From DATMYQ01 sp035560935 (GTDB lineage: Bacteria; Bacillota; Negativicutes; Sporomusales; Sporomusaceae), in assembly GCA_035560935.1 (NCBI GenBank), contig DATMYQ010000365.1:1-17189 (forward strand): a stretch of 17,189 nt of DNA, read 5' to 3'. The notes below the pieces were generated by a model. That model searched no databases and was not told where the DNA came from. It saw nothing but the letters and a program-made list of their open reading frames with translations. This document shows positions 5,697 to 15,200 of this stretch, one piece after another (positions within the stretch are counted from its first letter, which is position 1; each line of letters opens with the position of its first letter). The position numbers and the translations under genes were made by a program.

Positions 5697-8417
5697 TTAT
5701 TTAAAGTCGCCCGCCTTGACAATCGTAAAGTTTTCGACAGCAATATATTGGCGCAGGGCTTCCAGCACCTGCTGAGGGGTCAGCGCTTTAATTTTTTCTT
5801 CCAGCTGTGCCTTGGCGGTAAAGTTACGGTGATAATAGAGATTGGCAGTCATTTGCTGGGCAACATTGGCATCGGACGCCCGATTTATTTTTAGATTTCC
5901 CAGAATGCCCTGCCGGGCGTTTTCCAGTTCCGCCTGACTGAATCCGTCGCGTAACGCGCGCGCCATCTCTTCTTTAAAGGCGTTCTCCACTTTTTCCATG
6001 TTTTGCGGTGCACAAATGGCGGTGACCGTCATTCTACCAAAATCGTCGGTTTCGTCAATAGATAAGTGAGAGGCCACATGGTAACTCAGGCCATCCTGAT
6101 TGCGAATTCGGTTTCCCAGCCGGGAATTGAAACCGCCGCCGCCAAGTAAATAATTGGCGACAACCAAAGTCGGATAGGCGGGATCTTTTTTAGCCATTTT
6201 TATCGGTATCATGGCCGTAAATACGGCATTTTCTTTGTCGGGGGTCAGGATACGGCTATGGATTGGATCGATTTTGACGAACGGCGAATCAATCCGTTGA
6301 TACGCATTTTTACCCGGCCAGTCGCTGAACAGTTTCTGTACTTCGCCGGTCATTGTCTGCGGATCCACGTCGCCCACCATACTCATTTCCGCAGTGGATA
6401 TACCGTAAAACTCCTGATAAAACTGCTTCACATCCGCCAGGGTCAGCCGCTGCAGTGCCGCTATTTTTTCATCAAAATCCATCACGTAGCGGACATCGCC
6501 GGGTTCGTAAGGGGCAAAATGACGATCCACAGTGTTTACGCCGATGCGTTGCGGGTCCACTTTGCTTTCTTCCAGGTAGGCCAGATATTCCTGTTTGCAC
6601 TGGGCGAATTCCGTCTCGGAAAATGCCGGCTGCCGCAGAACTTCAGCGGTCAGGCCGAGAACGGCCGGCAACTGTTCTTTCGGCGCCCGCAGCGCGACAT
6701 CGACGCCGGTGGCATCACCGTCGACCGACAGGGTGGCGTGATTCCGAACCAATTGATTCTCTATTTCCTGACGGTTATGCCGTGCCGTGCCGCGCATCAG
6801 CATGGCGGCGGCTAATTCTCCGGCCAGAGCTTTGTTTTTCAGCAGTTCCGCCGAGCCGAAATGCAGCTGCATACTCGTTTCCACCATCTGTCCCCGGGTG
6901 GTCTTCGGCAGAAAGGACAGATGCAAACCGCCGGATATTTCCGGTGTTACGGTGCGCCGGTCGATATTCTGCGGCGATGTGTCAAACACTTCGCCGGGCG
7001 TGATTCCGGGAAGCGGCGTCAAACCTTTCAACGCTTCGTCCAGATGAGTTACCGGCGGTATTTCCGCCCGTTTTGCCTCTGACGTTGGGATAAATTCACC
7101 CACGGTGCGATTTTCTTTCACAAAATAAGTTTTCGCCACCCGGGCCACATCGTCAGCGGTAACCTGCTGCAGGCGTTGATGCTGCAGGAAAAACAGGCGC
7201 CAGTCACCGCTGGCAATCCACTCGGTAAGCTGAATGCCAACATCTTTTGGCGAATTCAACGCGTCTTCCATATCATTCAACAGCCGTTGCCGTGCCTGTT
7301 CCAGTTCGGTGGCCGGCGGCGGCGCGTCTCCTGCTTCCGTCAGCACCGCCAGCAGCTTTTCCCGCACTGCGGCGGCGTTCTGTTCGTTGCGCATCGTTAC
7401 CAAAAAACTAACCGTGCCAGCTTCCCGCCAATTCGTTCTATCCACCATCAGCCCGACGGCCAGGCCGGAATCGACCAGCTCTTTATGTAATCTGCCGGAA
7501 GAACCACCCAGCATTTCTGCCAGGACCTGTACTGCAGCGAAGTCAGGATGAGCCGAGGCAGGGATATGGTAAGTAACGCCCAACGCCCGGCTGTTGCCGA
7601 CTCGCTGCAGGGTTACGGAACGCTCGCCGTCCTGGGCCGGTTCCGCAGTATAGGCGGGCATCAGAACCCGGCTGGGTCTTTTCATTTTGCCAAAATATTT
7701 TTCCACCATATCCAGGGCCGGTTGCTCCGCGAAATTACCGGCGATCACCAATACGGCATTGTCCGGTTGGTAGAATTTCCGGTAAAAAGCCTGTAGCCGA
7801 TCAATTGGCACATTTTCAATATCGGAGCGGGCGCCAATCACCGCATGGCCGTAATTATGCCACAGATAGGCAGAGGACAGCATTCTTTCCAGCAAAATAC
7901 CTATGGCGTTATTCTCGCCCATTTCAAATTCATTGCGAACGACGGTCATTTCCGTATCCAAATCCCGTTTGGCAATAAATGCATTGAGCATCCGGTCGGC
8001 TTCCATTTCCAGCGCCCAGGATAAGTTTGCCTCATCCGCCGGCAAGACCTCAAAATAGTTGGTCCGGTCGTAAGAAGTCGTTGCGTTCACAAAACCACCG
8101 CGCGCGCCAATTTCCTGGTCCAGGGCCGGGTGTTTTTTTGAACCTTTGAACATTAAATGTTCCAGTAGATGGGCCATACCCGTTTCACCATAGCTTTCGT
8201 GGTGGGAACCGACCAAATAGGTGATATTGACGGTGACAACCGGTTGCGAGGCATCGGGGAACAGCACCACCTGCAATCCGTTGTCCAGTTTATACTCGGT
8301 CATTCCTTCAAACGACAAAACTTTTTCCGCCGCCTGGCCGGTCGTTCCGCCGCCAAGGCCCCAACAACTCCAAACGATGGCAAGGCATAGGGAAATATAC
8401 GCGATTCTTTTCTTCAT
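5697..8417 (-). CDS. Periplasmic M16 (insulinase/pitrilysin-type) zinc metalloprotease
   Basis: This 906-residue protein carries two M16 halves in one chain. Residues 1-30 are a Sec signal peptide (KKR start, hydrophobic core, ending GQAA), so it should act in the periplasm of a diderm cell. The N-terminal half has the inverted zinc motif H83-LLE-H87, with E86 as catalytic base and E163 (VVRNEFE), 76 residues after H87, as third ligand. The C-terminal half lacks the zinc site. It keeps the substrate-contact pattern of this family, R770-IRNQDGLS-Y779, preceded by GGGGFNSRLG. In M16 proteases both halves close around peptides in a clamshell, so peptide degradation is the likely role. AAGGAG lies just upstream of ATG 8417. 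The gene has its own terminator and is divergent from the amino acid transporter. It resembles the PqqL/YhjJ-like zinc proteases, and the substrate is unknown. Confidence 0.93.
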   Translation of the reverse strand: MKKRIAYISLCLAIVWSCWGLGGGTTGQAAEKVLSFEGMTEYKLDNGLQVVLFPDASQPVVTVNITYLVGSHHESYGETGMAHLLEHLMFKGSKKHPALDQEIGARGGFVNATTSYDRTNYFEVLPADEANLSWALEMEADRMLNAFIAKRDLDTEMTVVRNEFEMGENNAIGILLERMLSSAYLWHNYGHAVIGARSDIENVPIDRLQAFYRKFYQPDNAVLVIAGNFAEQPALDMVEKYFGKMKRPSRVLMPAYTAEPAQDGERSVTLQRVGNSRALGVTYHIPASAHPDFAAVQVLAEMLGGSSGRLHKELVDSGLAVGLMVDRTNWREAGTVSFLVTMRNEQNAAAVREKLLAVLTEAGDAPPPATELEQARQRLLNDMEDALNSPKDVGIQLTEWIASGDWRLFFLQHQRLQQVTADDVARVAKTYFVKENRTVGEFIPTSEAKRAEIPPVTHLDEALKGLTPLPGITPGEVFDTSPQNIDRRTVTPEISGGLHLSFLPKTTRGQMVETSMQLHFGSAELLKNKALAGELAAAMLMRGTARHNRQEIENQLVRNHATLSVDGDATGVDVALRAPKEQLPAVLGLTAEVLRQPAFSETEFAQCKQEYLAYLEESKVDPQRIGVNTVDRHFAPYEPGDVRYVMDFDEKIAALQRLTLADVKQFYQEFYGISTAEMSMVGDVDPQTMTGEVQKLFSDWPGKNAYQRIDSPFVKIDPIHSRILTPDKENAVFTAMIPIKMAKKDPAYPTLVVANYLLGGGGFNSRLGNRIRNQDGLSYHVASHLSIDETDDFGRMTVTAICAPQNMEKVENAFKEEMARALRDGFSQAELENARQGILGNLKINRASDANVAQQMTANLYYHRNFTAKAQLEEKIKALTPQQVLEALRQYIAVENFTIVKAGDFK

Positions 8418-8567
8418 TATTTCACTCCTTGTTTGATCACTCCGTTTTTTTGCGGAAGCGCTATACTGAATTTGATTTTTGTTGCGGCTGTTTCGGTGTG
8501 CTTCCCATTGGTTAAAGTATTTTTACTCTCATTCTACCATAAAACAATTTTGGTTACATTGGGCAAC

Positions 8568-8581
8568 GTGACTTGTGTCAC
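8568..8581. promoter_or_regulatory. Short inverted repeat, possible operator
   Basis: GTGAC-TTGT-GTCAC is a perfect 5-bp inverted repeat with a 4-base spacer, about 150 bases upstream of the M16 protease start. The shape suits a dimeric regulator, but a repeat this short can arise by chance. Confidence 0.25.
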
Positions 8582-8692
8582 TACTAATGGCGCTAAATAT
8601 CGCAAATTCATGGAAATGATAACGATTGGAATTAAAATGATGCAGTCAGTAAAACGAAAAAAGTTTGTAAAAATAGCGGCAATGCTATTGCG

Positions 8693-8718
8693 GATCATAT
8701 TGTTGCAGCAATATGATC
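8693..8718 (+). repeat. Perfect 10-bp inverted repeat
   Basis: GATCATATTG (8693-8702) and CAATATGATC (8709-8718) flank the loop TTGCAG. No T-run follows on either strand, so it is not a typical terminator. It could be a protein binding site or an RNA hairpin. Confidence 0.5.
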
Positions 8719-8867
8719 GAAGTTGGCAAGGACGACAAACGGCAGGCGGCTGATGGCCCGCAGCATCAAGCGGAAGCAAAAAGTTCGACGAGAAACAACT
8801 GTCCTCCACAGAAGGAATTTGCCTAGAAGTATGAAATGATTAACTGCGGCCATTAAGCAAATATGGA

Positions 8868-8896
8868 TTGACAGGCGGTAATGTATCAGCTATACT
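8868..8896 (+). promoter_or_regulatory. Near-consensus sigma-A promoter of the amino acid ABC operon
   Basis: TTGACA (8868-8873) and TATACT (8891-8896) are separated by exactly 17 bases, five to six matches in each box. Transcription should start near 8903, leaving a leader of about 108 bases before ATG 9012. Confidence 0.8.
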
Positions 8897-8950
8897 TAAT
8901 CGCATAAAACAAGAAAATGTGACGGAATATTTTATTGAGTTAACGGCAAA

Positions 8951-8991
8951 GGCGCCTGTTCTCCGAGGGGGGACAGACGCCTTTTTATTTT
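8951..8991 (+). terminator. Intrinsic terminator inside the ABC operon leader (candidate attenuator)
   Basis: A 14-step stem (8951-8964 with 8968-8981, one C-A mismatch, two G-T pairs, loop GAG) is followed at once by TTTTTATTTTA (8982-8991). It lies about 50 bases after the predicted transcription start and 20 bases before the first gene, with a strong promoter in front. It therefore probably controls read-through into the transporter genes. No T-box or known amino acid riboswitch sequence was recognised before it. Confidence 0.7.
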
Positions 8992-9011
8992 ACCGGAAAG
9001 GAAGAAAATAT

Positions 9012-9743
9012 ATGATTGCATTAACCGGAGTACAGAAATATTTTGGCGATAATCACGTACTAAAAGATATTAATCTGACGGTGGCGTCCGGTGAGAAAGT
9101 TGTGGCGATCGGACCGAGTGGTTCCGGTAAGAGTACGCTGATCCGTTCCATGAATTTGCTGGAAAGCCCCACGGCGGGAAAAATTGTGGTCGATGGAGTG
9201 GAGTTGACCGATCCCCGGTCCGCGGTGGAAAAAGTGAGGGAATCGGTAGCTATGGTCTTTCAGCAGTTTAATTTGTATCCCCATAAAACCGTGCTGGAAA
9301 ATCTGACGCTGGCGCCTGTGTTAATTAAAAAGGTACCCCGGGCAGAGGCGGAGGAAAGCGGACTGGCGTTTTTGGAACGGGTTGGCCTTCGGGAAAAGGC
9401 CCAGGCTTATCCGGCCCAATTGTCCGGCGGTCAGCAGCAACGCGTGGCCATTGCCCGTGCCCTGAACATGAAACCCAAGGTGATGCTGTTTGATGAGCCG
9501 ACTTCGGCGCTGGACCCGGAGATGATTCAGGAGGTTCTGGATGTGATGGTGGATTTGGCGAAAGAAGGGATCACCATGGTCGTGGTCACCCATGAAATGG
9601 GTTTTGCCCGTCAGGTAGCGGATCGGGTGATTTTTATGGATGCCGGACGGATTCTGGAAGAAGGCACGCCGGAACATTTTTTCGAGAATCCGGACAATGA
9701 CCGGACCAAGTTGTTTTTAAGCAAAATTCTTCGTTCCCACTAA
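9012..9743 (+). CDS. Polar amino acid ABC transporter, ATPase subunit (GlnQ type)
   Basis: This 243-residue ATPase powers amino acid import from the cytosolic side of the membrane. All nucleotide-binding motifs are intact: Walker A GPSGSGKST (34-42, K40), Q-loop VFQQFNLYPHKT (from 82), signature LSGGQ (137-141), Walker B VMLFDE (157-162, catalytic E162), D-loop SALD and H194. The FNLYPHKTVLEN and PTSALDPEM stretches are typical of the GlnQ/HisP/ArtP polar amino acid branch, and the length is the family norm. ATG 9012 has GGAAAGGAAG 7-17 bases upstream. The frame is open further back, but that part overlaps the promoter and terminator and is not coding. It is the first gene of a four-gene transporter operon. 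The exact substrate cannot be read from this subunit. Confidence 0.93.
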   Translation: MIALTGVQKYFGDNHVLKDINLTVASGEKVVAIGPSGSGKSTLIRSMNLLESPTAGKIVVDGVELTDPRSAVEKVRESVAMVFQQFNLYPHKTVLENLTLAPVLIKKVPRAEAEESGLAFLERVGLREKAQAYPAQLSGGQQQRVAIARALNMKPKVMLFDEPTSALDPEMIQEVLDVMVDLAKEGITMVVVTHEMGFARQVADRVIFMDAGRILEEGTPEHFFENPDNDRTKLFLSKILRSH

Positions 9744-9794
9744 TCAAACAATCGATATAAACAAAATAAATGCGGAAAAAGAGGAGTGGACAAT

Positions 9795-10616
9795 ATGAAG
9801 CGGTTTCATGTGTTGTGGTTGTGTCTGATTTTGGTGGCAGGAATACTGATGGGCGGTTGCGGTTCCAGTAAGCCGCCGGCGCCGGCTTCGGCTCCCCAGA
9901 GCGAGGCTGCGGCGGATGTAAAAGCGATTAAAGACCGGGGCGTGCTGAAAGTGGGCGTCAAGGTGGATGTACCGAAGTTTGGGTTTAAGGACCCGCAAAC
10001 CAACGTTATTGACGGTATGGAAATTGACCTTGCCCGGGCTATTGCCAAGAAGATTATCGGCGATCCGACGAAAATTGACGTGCAGGGAGTAACGGCCAAA
10101 ACCCGGGGGCCGCTACTGGACAATGGGGAAGTGGATCTGGTCATTGCGACTTTTACCATTACCGAAGAACGCAAACAAAGCTATAACTTTTCCGAACCGT
10201 ATTTTAAAGATGGCGTGGCGATGATGGTCAAAAAAAGCGCCGGCATTCAGTCGGTGAAAGATATGAATGGCAAAAAAATTGGTGTGGCTCAGAGCGCCAC
10301 CAGCCGCAAGGCATTGCAGGAAGAAGTCGATAAAGCCGGCGTGAAGGTGCAATTTTTGGAGTTTGGCACCTACCCGGAAATCAAGACGGCACTGGACTCC
10401 GGCCGTATTGACGTATTTTCCGTTGATGGCTCCATTCTGGCGGGTTATTTGGACGACAGCACCGTGATTTTAAAAGAACGGTTTGCACCGCAGGAATATG
10501 GTGTAGCTTCCAAAAAATCCAACGCTGCGCTGGCTAAGGCGGTGGATGAAGTGATCGCGGAAATGAAGAAGAACGGCGAACTGGACAAACTGGTGCAAAA
10601 GTGGGGTATCAAGTAG
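9795..10616 (+). CDS. Amino acid ABC transporter substrate-binding lipoprotein
   Basis: This 273-residue solute-binding protein starts with a lipoprotein signal peptide and lipidated Cys 22 (ILMGGCGSS), followed by a Pro/Ala linker (about 25-40). Lipid anchoring instead of a free periplasmic form is common in Firmicutes. The mature part is the SBP_bac_3 fold: GVLKVGVKVDVPKFGF, the ligand-pocket region GMEIDLARAIAKKI, TAKTRGPLLDNGEVD with the Arg expected to grip the amino acid carboxylate, TFTITEERKQSYNFSEPYF, and the hinge-side motif DVFSVDGSIL. The NFSEPYF and EERK patterns place it with glutamine/glutamate/aspartate binders (GlnH, PEB1-like); the exact ligand is inferred. ATG 9795 has GGAG (9783-9786) 8 bases upstream. 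Its stop TAG overlaps the GTG of the next gene. Confidence 0.93.
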   Translation: MKRFHVLWLCLILVAGILMGGCGSSKPPAPASAPQSEAAADVKAIKDRGVLKVGVKVDVPKFGFKDPQTNVIDGMEIDLARAIAKKIIGDPTKIDVQGVTAKTRGPLLDNGEVDLVIATFTITEERKQSYNFSEPYFKDGVAMMVKKSAGIQSVKDMNGKKIGVAQSATSRKALQEEVDKAGVKVQFLEFGTYPEIKTALDSGRIDVFSVDGSILAGYLDDSTVILKERFAPQEYGVASKKSNAALAKAVDEVIAEMKKNGELDKLVQKWGIK

Positions 10617-11287
10617 TGAACGGACCTTTTGCGGACTATAAGTGGGCCGCGCTGGCCCGCGACTGGGCCGTATTCGGAGAAGGCTTTCTCAATACTGTGG
10701 TCTTGTCAGGGGGAGCGCTGCTGCTGGCGCTGGTGCTGGGTATCCTGTTCGGTGTACTGGGCAGCTCCCGGTCCCGTTTGTGCCGATGGGCCGGTCGGGT
10801 GTACGTGGAATGTATCCAAAATACTCCGTTGGTCATTCAAATATTTTTTCTATATCATGGATTACCCCATCTCGGGGTGATGCTGCCGGTTTTTGCGGTG
10901 GGGGTACTGGGTGTGGGCATTTATCACGGCGCTTACATTGCCGAGGTGGTGCGGGCGGGTATCCAGTCTGTGCCCCGTGGTCAGCTCGAGGCTGCCTATT
11001 CCCAGGGATTTTCCTTCTGGGCTGCTATGCGGCATATTATCCTTCCCCAGGCCCGGCGGATGGCTTATCCACCACTGACTAACCAGGCGGTCAGTCTGAT
11101 TAAAAACACGTCGGTCCTGGCCATGGTGGCTGGCGGCGAGCTGATGTACCAGGCCGATTCCTGGTCGTCGACCAACCTGTATTACGGACCGGCTTACATT
11201 GTCACCGGGTTGCTGTACATTTCTCTTTGTTTGCCGTTGGCCGCTTACGCTGGGAAACTGGAACGGCAAAGCGGGGTGAATGCATGA
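10616..11287 (+). CDS. Amino acid ABC transporter permease, first subunit (HisM/GlnP type)
   Basis: This 223-residue inner-membrane permease has about five hydrophobic helices. It shows the family marks: NTVVLSGGALLLALVLG near residue 30, YVECIQNTPLVIQIFFLYHG around 65, and the EAA loop that contacts the ATPase (IQSVPRGQLEAAYSQGFSFW). It carries NTSVLAMV in the region that lines the substrate path. The GTG at 10616 overlaps the TAG of the binding-protein gene by one base, with GTGGGG about 9 bases before it, implying translational coupling. An in-frame GTG at 10601 would put five more residues inside the binding-protein gene and is less likely. It should pair with the following permease as a heterodimer. 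Confidence 0.92.
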   Translation: MNGPFADYKWAALARDWAVFGEGFLNTVVLSGGALLLALVLGILFGVLGSSRSRLCRWAGRVYVECIQNTPLVIQIFFLYHGLPHLGVMLPVFAVGVLGVGIYHGAYIAEVVRAGIQSVPRGQLEAAYSQGFSFWAAMRHIILPQARRMAYPPLTNQAVSLIKNTSVLAMVAGGELMYQADSWSSTNLYYGPAYIVTGLLYISLCLPLAAYAGKLERQSGVNA

Positions 11288-11934
11288 TTGGTGAATTGTT
11301 TAAACCGGAAATTTTTCTTTTTTTGGCAGCGGGGTTATGGATCACGCTGGAGATTGCCGCCTGTTCCATCGTGCTTAGCCTGGGGCTGGGTATCGTACTG
11401 GGAGTGGCCCGATTTTCCGGACACCGGATGCTGGCGCCGTTGGCCACTGTGTACGTAGAGTTGGTGCGCAATACCCCGACGCTGTTGTTTATCCTCGGAT
11501 TCCGGTTCATGACGAACCTGCCGCCGGTACAGGCGGGAATCGCGGCGATGACCGTGTTTACTTCGGCTATTGTCGCGGAAATTGTTCGCGGTGGGCTGAA
11601 TTCCATCCCCCGTGGCCAGTGGGAAGCCGGAAAATCTCAGGGATTCACCTATTTGCAGGTATTGCGCCACATTGTGCTGCCCCAGGCGCTGAAAAACATG
11701 ATTCCGCCGCTGGTGTCCCAGGGAACCACTGTTATTAAGGATACATCCTTTGTGTGGGCGGTAGGCATTGAGGAGCTTACGGGAAAAGGAATGATCATTA
11801 TGGGGAAATACGGGACAACCGCTCAGGTGTTTACGCTGTTCGGCGCCATCGCCCTGACCTATTTTCTGCTGAATTTTGCTCTGTCCGCATACGCGCGCTC
11901 ATTGCAGCGCCGCCTGATGCTGAGCGGCTCTTAA
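11284..11934 (+). CDS. Amino acid ABC transporter permease, second subunit (HisQ/GlnP type)
   Basis: This 216-residue partner permease has five predicted membrane helices. It shows WITLEIAACSIVLSLGLGIV near the start, VELVRNTPTLLFILGF, the EAA loop (LNSIPRGQWEAGKSQGFTYL, then VLRHIVLPQALKNMIPP) and KDTSFVWAVG in the conserved helix. ATG 11284 overlaps the TGA stop of the first permease (ATGA), with GGGGTGA upstream, so the two subunits are probably made in equal amounts. Together with the first permease, the ATPase and the lipoprotein it completes a full importer. An intrinsic hairpin follows 17 bases after the stop. Confidence 0.92.
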   Translation: MIGELFKPEIFLFLAAGLWITLEIAACSIVLSLGLGIVLGVARFSGHRMLAPLATVYVELVRNTPTLLFILGFRFMTNLPPVQAGIAAMTVFTSAIVAEIVRGGLNSIPRGQWEAGKSQGFTYLQVLRHIVLPQALKNMIPPLVSQGTTVIKDTSFVWAVGIEELTGKGMIIMGKYGTTAQVFTLFGAIALTYFLLNFALSAYARSLQRRLMLSGS

Positions 11935-11951
11935 AAATATGGAGAATGATC

Positions 11952-11996
11952 AGAGAATCCGCCAGGGATCCGAAAGGGCTTCCAGGCGGGTTCTCT
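11952..11996 (+). terminator. Hairpin at the end of the ABC operon
   Basis: AGAGAATCCGCC (11952-11963) pairs with 11985-11996 (12 bp, one G-T pair). The 21-base apical part could fold further. The T-run after it is poor (TTGTCC), but a second weak repeat and TTTTAT follow near 12015. It is probably the operon's end, separating it from the kinase gene. Confidence 0.5.
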
Positions 11997-12202
11997 TGTC
12001 CGGCAAGTTTGTCCGGTTTTATCATAAAAAAGATTGAAGTAAATGGGAAAAAAAGCGGAACGATTAAAAGCGGGCAGGTATTTTGTCCGCCGGCAGCGAA
12101 ATTTCAATATTAAGAAAAAATGAGCGTGCAGAAACCTTTACCGTGTCTTCCCCAGGCTATTTTCATATGCTCCAGGACTATGGAATATTACTGGAGGTTT
12201 CC

Positions 12203-15200
12203 ATGAAAAACATTTTGCTGGGAGTTATAGGAAAAACTTCCGTTCGCCGGCTTATCGTCGTACTGGTGACCGCGGAAATCGTGATCTTCGTGATGCTGAG
12301 CGGTTATCTGGCCTATGTCAGCGGGTTGAGAACGATCACCGACAGCGCCGGTCAGATTTCCTCCATTGCCAGTGACAACATCAAGCAGAGCGTGCTGAGC
12401 TATCTGGAAGAACCGTATCGGCTGGAAAGAGTCAATAAAAACGCGGTTTTGAACGAAGAAATCCGTTTAGCCGATCCAGTGCAACGGGACCGGCATTTTG
12501 TGGAAATGCTCAAGACCTTTCCTCATTTGACCAACACCTATATCGTGTTGTCCAGCAGTGAGGAGTTCGGGGCGCGCCGGGAAGACGACGACAGTTTTAT
12601 TGTCTGGAACACCAATAAAGAGAAACAAACCCTGGATTATTATCAATATAACGACCTGTCGGGCCGGCAAGGCTACCTGAGAAGCTTGCTCTCCTACGAC
12701 CCGTGCCAGCGCCCGCCGTATCGGCAAGGTGTCGCGTTGCAAAGATCCGGCTGGACCGATGTGTTTGCCTCAGCAACCGGACGGGGACTGGTGGTGACAA
12801 AAGTATGCCCGGTGTATTCCCCTGATGGTGAAATCACCGGGGTGATCTGCGCTTCACTGCTGTTGGACTGGCTGAACCAATTTCTGAAATCTCTTGCGGT
12901 GACCCCAAACTCCTCGATCTTTATTCTGACGCCAAAGGAAGAAATCATTGCGGCGATCGACGCGTTGCCTCCCCAACCGTTGGCGGTAAACAAAGTGGTG
13001 GCGCTGACCCGGGCCGGCGAAAATACTTTGCCGGGGCAGGGACTTCAATTGTTAAAAAACCGGGTGAACACACTTAATGAGCTTAAAGAGGACGTCGAGT
13101 TCAGTTTCCGGTTTCAGGGAGAGGTCTTTTATTTGCATGCATCCCCTATCCAGGAAAAAAATGGCTTGCAATGGACCAGCATGATTTTAATTCCGCAAAA
13201 AGATTTGACCCATTATTTGGATGAAATGACCCGCCAGTTGATCTTCATCACCGTCATCGCCTGTATTCTGGCATTGATAGCCGGCGTGGCCTCCGCCCGC
13301 TATATCGTAAACCCGATCATTCAAATGAACCGGATGGCCCATAACATTGCCGCGGGCGATTTTTCCTCACGGCTGCCGCTGGACCGGCAGGATGAAATCG
13401 GGCAACTGGTGGGGGCCATCAACAATATGTCGGCCAAACTGGAAACCCAGCGGGAGCTGGAGAAAAAAGCGACGGAAGATGCCCGGCTGGCCCGGGACGA
13501 ACTGGCCGCCTATCAGCAGCAGTTGGAACAGCTGGTTGAGGACCGGACCGGGGAACTGGCGGCGGCCAAAGAGGTTGCCGAAGCGGCATCCAATGCCAAA
13601 GCCGAGTTTCTCGCCAACATGAGCCATGAAATTCGGACGCCGTTGAACGTGATTATCGGCATGGCCCACCTGGTGCTGAAGTCGGAGCTGGATGCGAAGC
13701 AGAAGGATCATATCGAGAAGATTCAAAGCTCCAGTCAGCATCTGTTGAGTATTATTAATGACATTCTGGATTTTTCCAAAATCGAAATGGGTAAGCTTAG
13801 CATCGAAAATACGGAGTTCGAAATTTATAGCGCCCTGGACAATGTAGTCAGTCTGATCGGTGATAAGGCCTCGGCAAAAGGCCTGGAACTCCTGCTTGAG
13901 GTGGATCCGGATTTGCCGGCGAAACTGGTCGGCGATCCGCTGCGGCTGAGCCAGGTGCTGATCAATTATGCCGGCAATGCTATAAAATTTACGGAAAAAG
14001 GAGAAATCGTCATCGGGGTGAAGCCGGTGGAACAAACAGATCAGGATATATTGCTGCATTTTGAAGTTCGCGATACGGGAATCGGGCTGACGGAGGAACA
14101 ACGGACAAAACTGTTTCAGTCCTTTCACCAGGCCGACGCTTCCACTACCCGTAAATATGGTGGCACCGGCCTGGGGCTGGCCATTTCCAAAAAACTGGCC
14201 CGCCTGATGCACGGCGAGGTGGGAGTGGACAGTGAACCGGGCCGGGGCAGTACCTTCTGGTTTACTGCCCGATTGGGCAAAGGAACCGCAACCTCCAAAG
14301 TGTTGCTGCCGGAGCCGGATTTGCGAAACCTGCGGGTGCTGGCCGTTGACGACAACGACATGGCCCGCCAAAATTTGGTTGAAATGCTGCGAAGCATGAC
14401 TTTCCGCACCGATGAGGCATCTTCCGGTGAGCAGGCGCTGCAACGGATCGCGGTGGCGGACGCGGAACAGGATTCCTATGCGATAGTATTTTTGGACTGG
14501 CAGATGCCCGGGGGCATCGATGGCATTGAAACGGTTCGGCGGATGGAGAGCTTATCCCTGGTGCATGAGCCCAAACGGGTGATGATCACTGCCTATGGGC
14601 AGGAAGAAGTACTGAACGCAGCCGAGGAGGCACGCTTCGAAGCCGTCCTGATTAAGCCGGTGAATCCGTCGTTGTTGTTCGATGCCGCGATGCGGATGCT
14701 GGGGAGGCAGACCGGTGACCTGCCCCGGCGCTCTGTTGAACGGGAGTCGGGTATCAAAGCCTCCGATCTGGAAGCGGTCAAAGGTGCCCGCATCCTGCTG
14801 GTGGAAGACAATAGTCTAAATCAGGAGGTGGTGACGGAAATACTGAAGGAGGGCGGCTTTAGCGTTGACTGGGCGAAGAATGGGAAAATTGCCGTCAAGA
14901 TGGTTCAGGAGCAAAGCTATGATTTGGTGCTGATGGATATGATGATGCCGGAAATGGACGGAATTACCGCGACCCGGGAAATACGCAAAGAGTCCCGTTT
15001 TGACCGTTTGCCCATTGTGGCAATGACCGCCAACGCGATGAACGAAGATCGTGACAAATGCCTGGAGGCGGGCATGAACGACCATGTTGCCAAACCCATC
15101 GATCCTGAAGCCTTGTTTTTAACCCTGTTTCAGTGGTTGGATTCCCGGACAAAAACGGGATTGCTGCGGCCAGGACGCAAGCGAGCAGCTATTAAAGAAG

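Larger units (their letters stand above)
8418..8867. other. Long divergent intergenic region between the protease and the ABC operon
   Basis: About 450 bases have no convincing gene. They hold a GTGAC-N4-GTCAC inverted repeat (8568-8581) and a perfect hairpin at 8693-8718. A 38-codon frame from ATG 8638 encodes a basic, partly hydrophobic peptide (QSVKRKKFVKIAAMLL) with only a weak GGAA site before it. Longer open frames on both strands (8433-8753 plus, 8534-8809 minus) have no ribosome site and no recognisable protein. Confidence 0.4.

Noticed and set aside
6258..7003. Overlapping plus-strand frames of 185 and 216 codons inside the M16 gene
   Set aside because: They are antisense to an intact, motif-complete protease, are Arg/Pro/Ser-rich and match no family.
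8433..8809. Open frames of 106 (plus) and 91 (minus) codons in the divergent gap
   Set aside because: They lack ribosome binding sites, overlap each other on opposite strands and have no recognisable protein features.
8868..9011. N-terminal extension of the ABC ATPase to TTG 8868
   Set aside because: That TTG is the -35 box of the promoter, and the extension would translate through the terminator. The canonical ATPase start is at 9012.
13367..14443. 358-codon open frame on the minus strand inside the hybrid kinase
   Set aside because: It is antisense to the kinase core, with no ribosome site and a composition (Gln/His/Phe/Gly-rich) typical of a shadow of a GC-biased coding strand.
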